Origin: Streptomyces sp. DSM 110735
GTDB taxonomy: Bacteria > Actinomycetota > Actinomycetes > Streptomycetales > Streptomycetaceae
Reading direction: 5' to 3'
Assembly (NCBI RefSeq): GCF_016482685.1
Contig: NZ_JACYHF010000004.1
Coordinates: forward strand, 310,001 to 374,000
DNA: 64,000 bases
A model generated the notes under the pieces. It did not search any database and was not told the DNA's origin. It worked only from the letters and a program-made list of their open reading frames with translations. Shown in pieces: positions 35,247 through 45,294 of this stretch (within the stretch, counting starts at the first letter, position 1; every line of letters starts with the position of its first letter). Both the position numbers and the translations under genes were made by a program.

Positions 35247-35429
35247 GACGGCGGCGTGCCACGCACGCCAGTGTATGGGGGGACATGCCGAAAGGCATGC
35301 CTATCTGCGACCGTCCGCCCAGATCAGCACTCGACAGGCGATCTATCCAGAACCACGGACCAAAAGAAGCGCTGTCACTGGTCTTTCCTATAGTTCACCC
35401 TTTGGTCGAGAGACTGCAGGGGAGGGCAC
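35247..35429. promoter_or_regulatory. divergent region between OGG-like and DUF4365-like genes
   Basis: This 183-base spacer is the AT-richest stretch of the neighbourhood. It contains a CATGCC-GAAA-GGCATG hairpin at 35284-35299 and a TATAGT -10-like hexamer at 35389-35394 oriented toward the DUF4365-like gene, whose GGGGAGG ribosome site lies at the right edge. No convincing -35 is seen. Shared control of the two genes is plausible. Confidence 0.4.
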
Positions 35430-36254
35430 ATGGCGGGGGTACCGAGCAGTCGGCGGACCGGGCGAGCGGCAGTCAACTGTCTCCGAGCACTACTGGAGCG
35501 ACATGATCACATCGTTCAAGAGGTCGACGGACAGAACGACTTCGGCGAGGATCTGTACATCACCTTCACCGATGGCGGACAAACCACCGGTGCCGTAGTC
35601 AAGGTGCAGGTGAAGGGCGGAAAGTCCTGGCGTCGCTCGTACGGCTACGGCGTCCCTGTCGCGCAGCACGCCGAGACGTGGGCCAATGGAAATGTACCGG
35701 TTATGTGCGTGGTGTACGACCCGGACGACGAAGAGTTGTACTGGGCAAACGCGACAGCTCAGTTGCTGCGGGCACGTAGAAACCGCGTGGCACTGAAGAC
35801 CATCCGGGTTCCCTCTGAGGCACTGCTGAACGATGCCTCTCTGCCCGAATTCGTCTCCCAGGTGCGTCGTTATGTGGGCCGCTATCGCGGCAACCAAGCC
35901 TTGCGGACAGAGCTGGGCGAGATGGCCGGCGTGGAGTTCGGGACGGCGGATCTCGTCTTGCACTTCATCAATGTCCACGGCGAAGACCTGATCTTCTGGC
36001 AGCGAAGGGGTGAGGACTTCGCCACCTTGCTTCACAGTGACCTGGACTGGGACCCCCAACGCATCACACCAGACATGCTGTGCTTCTTCGGGGGACTCAC
36101 TGCCAGATACAAGCTCGACGACCTGCCTGAATGGATGCGGGCCTTCGCCAACATTCCCACGGTGGGAGACGTCATCCTCGATGCCGACGAGGCCATCTGG
36201 CTGGCAGCCTGCTTCAGCGCAAGCCGATGGGCCCGAGACCCCGAGTACAACTGA
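35430..36254 (+). CDS. DUF4365-type PD-(D/E)XK-like protein
   Basis: The 274-residue protein opens with a helical NCLRALLERHDHIVQEVDG, then NDFGEDLYITF and VVKVQVKGGKSWRR. These are the Asp/Glu ... Gln-x-Lys pattern of DUF4365 domains, a nuclease-like fold found in many defence-associated genes. The remaining 150 residues (YWANATAQLLRARR, a helical region, then FFGGLTARYKLDDLPEWMRA) match nothing I recognise and may be a sensing or partner domain. ATG 35430 has GGGGAGGG upstream. It is divergent from the OGG-fold gene. The role is inferred from fold and context only. Confidence 0.7.
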   Translation: MAGVPSSRRTGRAAVNCLRALLERHDHIVQEVDGQNDFGEDLYITFTDGGQTTGAVVKVQVKGGKSWRRSYGYGVPVAQHAETWANGNVPVMCVVYDPDDEELYWANATAQLLRARRNRVALKTIRVPSEALLNDASLPEFVSQVRRYVGRYRGNQALRTELGEMAGVEFGTADLVLHFINVHGEDLIFWQRRGEDFATLLHSDLDWDPQRITPDMLCFFGGLTARYKLDDLPEWMRAFANIPTVGDVILDADEAIWLAACFSASRWARDPEYN

Positions 36255-36390
36255 CCGCGTGGCTGCTTCCTGGGAACCGGTACACCACGTCCTGGTGCTC
36301 CAGCCATAGACCGTGATCTGTTCGCAGGACACCAGGTCATGGTCGGGCTGATTCCCGTCTCGACTGGTCCGGTCTGATGCGCTTGCCGTA

Positions 36391-36708
36391 TCAGATGGAC
36401 CGGTCCGGGAAGGGGCGGCCGACGGTGTCCGGGTAAAAGCGACCCTGGTCACAGAGCGCGTCGATTTCGGCGTTGTCCTCTTCGCTCAGTTGCTCGTCCA
36501 GCGCGACGCTGATGACGTGCCTGGCGCGGGCCAGTCGTCGGGCGACGTCCCAGTCGTCGATGAATGTTCCGACGGTGTGCTGGTCGACGGTTCCGGACGC
36601 CTGGCGGGACCCGAGTCGGTCGAGGGATACCACGAACTCGTTGAGGTCCCGCAACACTGCGACAGTGTCGTCGAGGGGGATTCGGATTTCCCGGGAGGAC
36701 ATGTCCAT
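36391..36708 (-). CDS. 105-residue acidic protein of unknown function
   Basis: The product is mostly helical and acidic (IPLDDTVAVLRDLNEFVVSL, IDDWDVARRLARARHVISVA), with no cysteine, signal peptide or membrane segment. ATG 36708 or 36702 is possible and neither has a strong ribosome site. It sits at the end of the accessory stretch, convergent with the DUF4365-like gene and separated from ppdK by a terminator. I do not recognise a family. Confidence 0.55.
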   Translation of the reverse strand: MDMSSREIRIPLDDTVAVLRDLNEFVVSLDRLGSRQASGTVDQHTVGTFIDDWDVARRLARARHVISVALDEQLSEEDNAEIDALCDQGRFYPDTVGRPFPDRSI

Positions 36709-36807
36709 AGGCGAAATCTACTTCAGGGTTCGAAGCTCCAGCCTGGACGGCGTTGCCGGTCGGAGCTGGTCCGGGAACGGGTGCGACCGCCGCAGGTCAC
36801 GCGAAGA

Positions 36808-36834
36808 GGCGGCACCCCCGCACAGGGTGCCGCC
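36808..36834 (-). terminator. ppdK terminator
   Basis: A 10-bp stem GGCGGCACCC/GGGTGCCGCC with a 7-base loop lies about 100 bases past the ppdK stop. It is flanked by CTTC/GAAG-like ends on the minus strand. Confidence 0.7.
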
Positions 36835-36935
36835 CCTTCTTTGTGGCGCCGGAGCCCGTCGTCGATCGGTGGTGAGGGTCGGGGACCGACGACGGGTCCG
36901 GGGTTTGGAGGGGCGGCGGGACCGCCCCGGAGGGG

Positions 36936-39656
<2,721 letters not shown>

Positions 39657-40373
39657 GGGTCTCGACTCCTTGAGGCCGCGGTGGCTGCCCTGACGGCCAG
39701 GAACATACCCAGATCGAAGGCACCTGGGTACGTCCAGTAGTGCGTCATAAGCCTGTAACCAGCCGTCTGCCACAGGATCTAAAGCAAAGGCAGGGCAACG
39801 GGACGGCCACACATGTTTTCAACTCTTGAACGCATACCTCTCTTCAGGATGGCCACTCCGCTCACATGAGCAGGGTTCGGCGCGTTTGATTTCGATCATT
39901 GAACGGCCAAAGGGTGGCACCGAGTGCCACCCCTTGGAGAAGTGCAACCGCCGCCAATCCGCTCATCTGAGCACTCCCCTTATCAAGGGTGGCGAGAATC
40001 ACGCTGCCACAGCCCCCGGATTTTCACCATGCGGACGGCGACGCGGGCCGGAAACACGTCCGACACGGGGGCGCTCCGCGCGGGGCGTGGGCGGGACGGC
40101 GGTCGGTGCACCGTCGGGCGGACCCGAATCCCTTCACGGAAACCCGGATGGTTCACGGCGCCTGCGCGACGGCGCTGGAGATGCGGCTGGGCAGCGCGGG
40201 ACGGGGGCTCGACACCGTTGTTCCGTCCGCCGACGCGTTCTCGGTCGCTGGCCCTCCCTGGGCCAGGAAGCGCCACCCGCCCCCGCCCATCGGCGGCCGT
40301 CGGCAGGTCTACCTGGTCAGCGCGCCCCCGACACCGCCCGCCAACCTCCCCCCGCTCTGCGCGGAGCGCGACC
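39657..40373. other. 717-base region between ppdK and the ROK gene, with a hairpin
   Basis: No gene is supported. The left 300 bases are relatively AT-rich and should hold the ppdK promoter. At 39912-39932 there is a perfect 9-bp stem GGGTGGCAC/GTGCCACCC with a 3-base loop, flanked by AAAG and CTTG. It could be a terminator for the ROK transcript or a leader structure of ppdK. The right half has coding-like third-position GC in one plus frame but overlaps the ROK gene. Confidence 0.5.
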
Positions 40374-41603
40374 TCACACTCCCAACGCCAGCAACCGCTC
40401 CTCCACCCGCTCCGGTGCGTACAGATGCTCCACCACCAGCGCCCCCGCGCCGATCACCCCCGCCCGCTCCCCCAGTCGCGCGGTGATGACGTCGAGGTGG
40501 GCCGTGGAGCGAGGCAGTGCGCGCTGGTAGAGCAGCTCCCGTACGCCGGTCACGAACGGCGTGCCCGCGAGGTCGCCCGCGATCATGAGGACGCCGGGGT
40601 TGAGGAGGGTGACGACGGTGGCGAGGACGTCTCCGACCTGGCGCCCCGCCTCGCGGGCGAGCGCCGCCGCCTGGGGGTCGCCCGCCGCGAGGAGTTCACG
40701 TACGTCGGAGCCGGACTCGGCCGGTACGCCCGCCTCCGCGAGGCGCCGGGCGACGGCGCCCCCGCTGGCGACGGCGGCGAGGCAGCCGTAGGAGCCGCAC
40801 CGGCACAGCGCGTCGGTGCCGACGCGGATGTGCCCGATGTCGCCCGCGCCGCCGTCGACGCCCCGGTACAGCGCACCGTCCACGACGACCCCGGCGCCGA
40901 TGCCCGTGGACACCTTGACCAGCACGAACGCCGCGCAGTCGGGGTAACCCACGCGCTGCTCGCCGTAAGCCATGAGGTTGGCGTCGTTGTCCACGAGGAC
41001 CGGGACGGCGGGGGCGCCGGTGTGTTCGGTGAAGGCGCGGGAGAGGCGACCCCTTATGTCGTAGCCGTCCCAGCCGGTCATCATCGGGGGCTGGATCACG
41101 CGGCCGGTCTCGCTGTCCACGGGTCCTGGCACGCCGAGTCCGATCCCGCAGACCTCCTCGGGGCGGTGGCCCGCCTCGGGGAGCAACCGGGCGAACCAGC
41201 GCCCGAGTTCGGCGAGGACCGCCTCGGGTCCGTCCTCCACGATCAGGGTGCCGGAGTGCTCGGCGAGGATCTCGCCGGTCAGGGTGAGGACGGCGGCGCG
41301 GGCGTGCCGGGTGTCCAGGTCGGCGGCGAGGACGACCGCGTGGGAGCCGTCGAACTCCAGGGTGACGGCGGGGCGTCCGCCGAGCGGGGAGTCCACCGGT
41401 CCGCCCGCGCCCTCGCGCAGCCAGCCCGCGCGAAAGAGCCGGTCCAGGCGGTGACCGACGGTCGCGCGGGACAGTCCCGTCATCTGCTGGAGGGCGCCGC
41501 GGGTGACCGCGCGCCCGCTGCGCACCAGTTCGAGCAGGTCTCCGGCGCTCGCCTGGGACCCTCCCCTGGCCGTCTTTCCCGTCCTGCCGACCCGTCCGGT
41601 CAT
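40374..41603 (-). CDS. ROK-family transcriptional regulator
   Basis: The 409-residue protein has an N-terminal winged helix (VTRGALQQMTGLSRATVGHRLDR, about 35-60) and a C-terminal ROK sugar-kinase-like domain. The domain has VCGIGLGVPGPVD, VLVDNDANLMAYGE, VSTGIGAGVVVDG, and a zinc site with His of GHI plus CRCGSYGCLAAVASG (about 265-280). ROK repressors bind a sugar or sugar phosphate and release DNA. ATG 41603 has AAGGGGG upstream; GTG 41609 is an alternative. It is divergent from the two glycosidase genes, which it probably controls. Confidence 0.9.
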   Translation of the reverse strand: MTGRVGRTGKTARGGSQASAGDLLELVRSGRAVTRGALQQMTGLSRATVGHRLDRLFRAGWLREGAGGPVDSPLGGRPAVTLEFDGSHAVVLAADLDTRHARAAVLTLTGEILAEHSGTLIVEDGPEAVLAELGRWFARLLPEAGHRPEEVCGIGLGVPGPVDSETGRVIQPPMMTGWDGYDIRGRLSRAFTEHTGAPAVPVLVDNDANLMAYGEQRVGYPDCAAFVLVKVSTGIGAGVVVDGALYRGVDGGAGDIGHIRVGTDALCRCGSYGCLAAVASGGAVARRLAEAGVPAESGSDVRELLAAGDPQAAALAREAGRQVGDVLATVVTLLNPGVLMIAGDLAGTPFVTGVRELLYQRALPRSTAHLDVITARLGERAGVIGAGALVVEHLYAPERVEERLLALGV

Positions 41604-41723
41604 GCACACCCCCTTGTGTTCCTCAAGCTTGCATTACATATTGAGTTTTGCGTGTTAAATAGACGTAACCCTGCGGTAGACACAACCAAACCTGGCCGGC
41701 CGGACGTCTTCGGGGAGCCCCGA
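41604..41723. promoter_or_regulatory. divergent promoter/operator region of the ROK regulator and glycosidase operon
   Basis: The 120-base spacer has an AT-rich core (41630-41670) unlike its surroundings. It includes TTGAGT (41641-41646), TTAAATAG (41655-41662) and the palindrome CAAGCTTG (41624-41631). The palindrome is a candidate ROK operator near the ROK start. Promoter hexamers at ideal spacing are not evident. Confidence 0.45.
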
Positions 41724-43172
41724 GTGGATCGCACTGCCCAGCTCACTGCCCGTGTCACGGAGCGCGAGATCGCATACGATCCGCCGCCCACGGCGTCGTT
41801 GCACGTCAGGGCAGCCCGCGTATTGCAGACGAACTGGACGGGCGCCTCGACGGTCCCCTCGCGGAGCCTGTATCCGCACCAGTGGTCCTGGGATTCGGCG
41901 TTCATCGCGATCGGGCTGCGCCATCTCTCGCCGCTGCGGGCCCAGACCGAGCTGGAGACGCTGCTCGCGGCGCAGTGGGCGGACGGGCGCGTGCCGCACA
42001 TCGTCTTCCACCCCTCCGTGCCGCTCGACGCGTACTTCCCGAGCCCCGACTTCTGGCGCTCCTCGACCGCCGGACGCGCCGCGGGCGCCCCGCGCACCGT
42101 ACAGACGTCCGGCATCGTGCAGCCACCCGTGCACGCGCTCGCCGCGTGGCTGGTGCACCGGGCGGACCCGGGTCTGTCGCGGGCGCGCGGCTTCCTCGCC
42201 CGGGTCTATCCCCGGCTCGCCGCCTGGCACCGCTATCTGCTGCACCGGCGCGATCTCGGCGGGGGCGGGCTGGTGTCGGTGGTGCACCCCTGGGAGCAGG
42301 GCATGGACAACAGCCCTTGCTGGGACGCCCCGTTGGCCCGCGTCTCCCCCGCCCCGGCCCGCTCCTTCCGCCGCGCGGACCTCGCCCACGGCTCCCCCGA
42401 GGACCGGCCGACGGATCTGGACTACGGGCGGTACGTGCGCCTCGCGACCGACTACCGGGACGGTGAATACGCCGACGGCGGCGGGGAGTTCGCCGTGGAG
42501 GACCCGGCGTTCAACGCGCTGCTCATCGCCTCCGAGCACGCACTCGCCGAGATCGCCCGCGAGTTGGGCGCCCCGGGCACCGCGCGCCACGCCCGCGCCG
42601 AGCGGCTGACGGCGGCCCTGGTGGAGCGGTTGTGGGACGCGTCGTACGGGATGTTCCTCTGCCGTGACCTGCGCGGCGGTGGACCGGTGCGCGAGCGGGG
42701 CGTGACGGGGCTTGTCCCGCTGCTGCTGCCGGGGCTGCCCCGCGAGGTGGCCGCCGCGCTCGTACGCACCCTGCGCGGTCCGCACTTCGGGCTCGGCAGC
42801 ACCACCCAACTCGTGCCCAGCTACGACCTGTTGGGCGAGGCGTTCGACCCGCACCGCTACTGGCGCGGACCGGCGTGGTTCAACACCGCCTGGCTGATCG
42901 AGCGCGGGCTGCGGGCGTACGGCGAGGGGCAGTTGGCGGACGGACTGCGCACCGCCTTTCTGCGCACGGCGGATTCCTCGGGCTTCGCGGAGTACGTCGA
43001 CCCGTACACCGGCGCCGCCTGCGGTGCGCCCGCGTTCGGCTGGACGGCGGCTCTCACCCTCGACCTGCTGCACGGGGCGCCGGACACCAACGCCAGCACG
43101 GAAAAGGACAGTTCGCACGACACGCTCCTGAGCCACAGCGGCGGCAGGACGGACGAGGGAGGGGACCGATGA
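41724..43172 (+). CDS. GH63-like glycoside hydrolase (glucosylglycerate hydrolase/MGH1 type)
   Basis: The 482-residue cytoplasmic protein has an (alpha/alpha)6-barrel look. PHQWSWDSAFIAIGLRHLSP carries a conserved Asp, HPWEQGMDNSPCWDAPL carries the likely general acid, and WRGPAWFNTAWLIERGL follows. SSGFAEYVDPYTGAACGAPAFGWTAALTLDLL carries the likely general base Glu. These features match GH63 enzymes including mycobacterial glucosylglycerate hydrolase; the real substrate could be another glucoside. GTG 41724 has GGGGAG upstream. Its stop overlaps the start of the next gene (ATGA). Confidence 0.82.
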   Translation: MDRTAQLTARVTEREIAYDPPPTASLHVRAARVLQTNWTGASTVPSRSLYPHQWSWDSAFIAIGLRHLSPLRAQTELETLLAAQWADGRVPHIVFHPSVPLDAYFPSPDFWRSSTAGRAAGAPRTVQTSGIVQPPVHALAAWLVHRADPGLSRARGFLARVYPRLAAWHRYLLHRRDLGGGGLVSVVHPWEQGMDNSPCWDAPLARVSPAPARSFRRADLAHGSPEDRPTDLDYGRYVRLATDYRDGEYADGGGEFAVEDPAFNALLIASEHALAEIARELGAPGTARHARAERLTAALVERLWDASYGMFLCRDLRGGGPVRERGVTGLVPLLLPGLPREVAAALVRTLRGPHFGLGSTTQLVPSYDLLGEAFDPHRYWRGPAWFNTAWLIERGLRAYGEGQLADGLRTAFLRTADSSGFAEYVDPYTGAACGAPAFGWTAALTLDLLHGAPDTNASTEKDSSHDTLLSHSGGRTDEGGDR

Positions 43173-45112
43173 CGGAGCGGCATCATCTGTTCGTGCGCGG
43201 GGCGACGTTCGCCGCCGTGGGGGACGGGGGCGACATCGGCGGGGTGCGCGGCGGCGGCTCCCCGGACGGGGTGTTCGTGCGCGACGCCCGGCATCTCAGC
43301 CGCTGGCAGCTCACCGTGGACGGCGCGGTGCCGGAGGTGCTGACGCCGGTCGCGGACGGGGACACGGCGCGCTGTGTGCTGGTGCCGCGCGGGGGGCGTC
43401 AGGAGCCGCCGCCGTACACCCTGTGGCGTGAACAGGCTGTCGGGGACCGGGCGTTCGTGGAGTCGCTGAAGGTCACCAGCAATCTCGCGGTGACCGCCAC
43501 GGTGCGGCTCGCGCTCACCGTGGACGCCGACTTCGCCGACCAGTTCGAGCTGCGCTCCGACCACCGTACGTATGCCAAGGCCGGCGCCGTACGCACCCGC
43601 CAAGTCCTCGACGACGGGATCGAGTTCGGGTACCGGCGCGGTGAGTGGCGGTCCTGTACGTCCGTGACTGCCGATCCGGCGCCGGAGGCGGTGGAGGAGA
43701 CCGGTACGGGGGCGCGGCGGCTGGTGTGGACGCTCGAACTGCCGCCGTACGGCAGCGCGGAGCTGTTGCTGCGAGTGATGGCCCGGCCGCACGGGGACCG
43801 GCGTGCGGTGCGGGTGCCCCGTTCGCCCGCCGCCGTGCGGGAACAACTCCGCGATCTTCAGGCGCGGTTCGTGGAGGGGGTAGCCTTCCCGACCGGCTGG
43901 CCCGAGCTGGCGGCGGCGTGTGCGCGGGGTCTGGACGACCTGGCGTCGCTCCAGGTTCCGGCGACGGGTCCGGACGGTGAGGAACTGCGCGTACCGGCGG
44001 GCGGGGCGCCCTGGTTCCTCGCGCTGCTCGGCCGGGACGCCCTGCTGACCGCGCTGTTCGCGCTGCCGTACCGCCCCCAACTCGCCGCCGCCACGCTGCC
44101 CGCGCTCGCCGCCACCCAAGCCGGCGGCACTGGCACCGGGCGCTCCCCGCTCGCCCAGCCCGGCAAGATCGTGCACGAGGTGCGCCACGGCGAGCTGGCC
44201 CACTTCGGGCAGGTGCCGTACGGGCGGTACTACGGCTCGGTCGACGCCACCCCGCTCTTCCTCGTCCTGCTCGGCGCGTACGTGGAGCGCACGGGGGACG
44301 CGGCGCTCGCCCGGCGCCTGGAGCCGCACGCCCGCGCGGCGATCGGCTGGATGCTGGACCACGGCGGGCTGACCTCGCGCGGCTATCTGGTCTACCGCGC
44401 CGACGAGGGCGGACTCGCCAACCAGAACTGGAAGGACTCCCCCGGCGCGATCTGCTGCGCCGACGGCACCCGGCCGACCGGCGCGGTGATGGCGGCGGGC
44501 GCGCAGGGGTACGCCTACGACGCGCTGCGCCGCACGGCGTGGGTGGCGCGGACGGTGTGGGACGACGGGACGTACGCCGCGCTCCTTGAGCAGGCGGCGG
44601 CCGATCTGCGCGACCGTTTCCAGCGGGACTTCTGGATGCGGGAACGGTCCTTCCCCGCGCTCGCGCTGGACGGCGAGGGGCACCGGATAGACGCGCTGGC
44701 CTCCGACGCGGGGCATCTGCTGTGGTCGGGGCTGCTGGACAAGGAGTACGGGGAGCTGGTGGGCCGCCGCCTGCTTGAGCCGGACTTCTTCTCCGGCTGG
44801 GGCGTCCGCACGCTCGCCTCAGGGCAGGCCGCCTACCACCCGCTCTCCTACCACCGGGGCTCGGTCTGGCCGCACGACAACGCGCTCATCGCCCTCGGTC
44901 TCGCGCGCTACGGCCTCCACGACGAGGCGCGCGCGGTCGCGCACGGGCTGGTGGACGCGGCTACGGCGGGCGGTCACCGGCTGCCCGAGGTCCTGGCGGG
45001 GTACGACCGCGAGACGCATCCGGAGCCGGTACCGTACCCGCACGCTTGCGTACGGGAATCCCGTTCGGCCGCTGCCCCGCTCGCCCTCCTCACGGCGGTC
45101 GGGGGCGCGTGA
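43169..45112 (+). CDS. glycogen-debranching-type amylo-alpha-1,6-glucosidase
   Basis: The 647-residue protein has an N-terminal beta-rich GDE_N domain (FVRGATFAAVGDGGDIGG, GVFVRDARHLSRWQLTVDG) and a C-terminal (alpha/alpha)6 glucosidase domain. The latter has GAPWFLALLGRDALLTALFA, KIVHEVRHGELAHFGQVPYGRYY cut into its catalytic stretch, NQNWKDSPGAI with an acidic residue, and HPLSYHRGSVWPHDNALIALG. It would release alpha-linked glucose from oligosaccharides or glucosides. It is translationally coupled to the GH63-like gene, so both enzymes probably act on one pathway controlled by the divergent ROK protein. Confidence 0.87.
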   Translation: MTERHHLFVRGATFAAVGDGGDIGGVRGGGSPDGVFVRDARHLSRWQLTVDGAVPEVLTPVADGDTARCVLVPRGGRQEPPPYTLWREQAVGDRAFVESLKVTSNLAVTATVRLALTVDADFADQFELRSDHRTYAKAGAVRTRQVLDDGIEFGYRRGEWRSCTSVTADPAPEAVEETGTGARRLVWTLELPPYGSAELLLRVMARPHGDRRAVRVPRSPAAVREQLRDLQARFVEGVAFPTGWPELAAACARGLDDLASLQVPATGPDGEELRVPAGGAPWFLALLGRDALLTALFALPYRPQLAAATLPALAATQAGGTGTGRSPLAQPGKIVHEVRHGELAHFGQVPYGRYYGSVDATPLFLVLLGAYVERTGDAALARRLEPHARAAIGWMLDHGGLTSRGYLVYRADEGGLANQNWKDSPGAICCADGTRPTGAVMAAGAQGYAYDALRRTAWVARTVWDDGTYAALLEQAAADLRDRFQRDFWMRERSFPALALDGEGHRIDALASDAGHLLWSGLLDKEYGELVGRRLLEPDFFSGWGVRTLASGQAAYHPLSYHRGSVWPHDNALIALGLARYGLHDEARAVAHGLVDAATAGGHRLPEVLAGYDRETHPEPVPYPHACVRESRSAAAPLALLTAVGGA

Positions 45113-45294
45113 CATCAGCCTTGACCGGGCGTTTGCCCGGTATTTGCCGAGCGCCCTGAACGTGGGTCGGCGGCGGACCGTACGGAAGGACGGCGGGCCA
45201 GGCGGACCGGACCGGAACCGGTCCCGCCCAGCCTCCCCAGCGCGGCCCGCCCCCTCTCTCCCCGCCCCAGCCCGCGCACGGAAGGACCCCCGGG

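Noticed and set aside
34419..35393. Long plus-strand frame opposite the OGG-fold gene.
   Set aside because: It is antisense to a recognisable gene and has Ser/Thr/Arg-rich text with no domain.
40151..40486. Plus-strand frame with coding-like third-position GC (begins MVHGACATALEMRL).
   Set aside because: It overlaps the well-supported ROK gene by over 100 bases on the other strand, becomes Pro-rich there, and has no ribosome site or recognised domain. It may be a decayed gene remnant at most.
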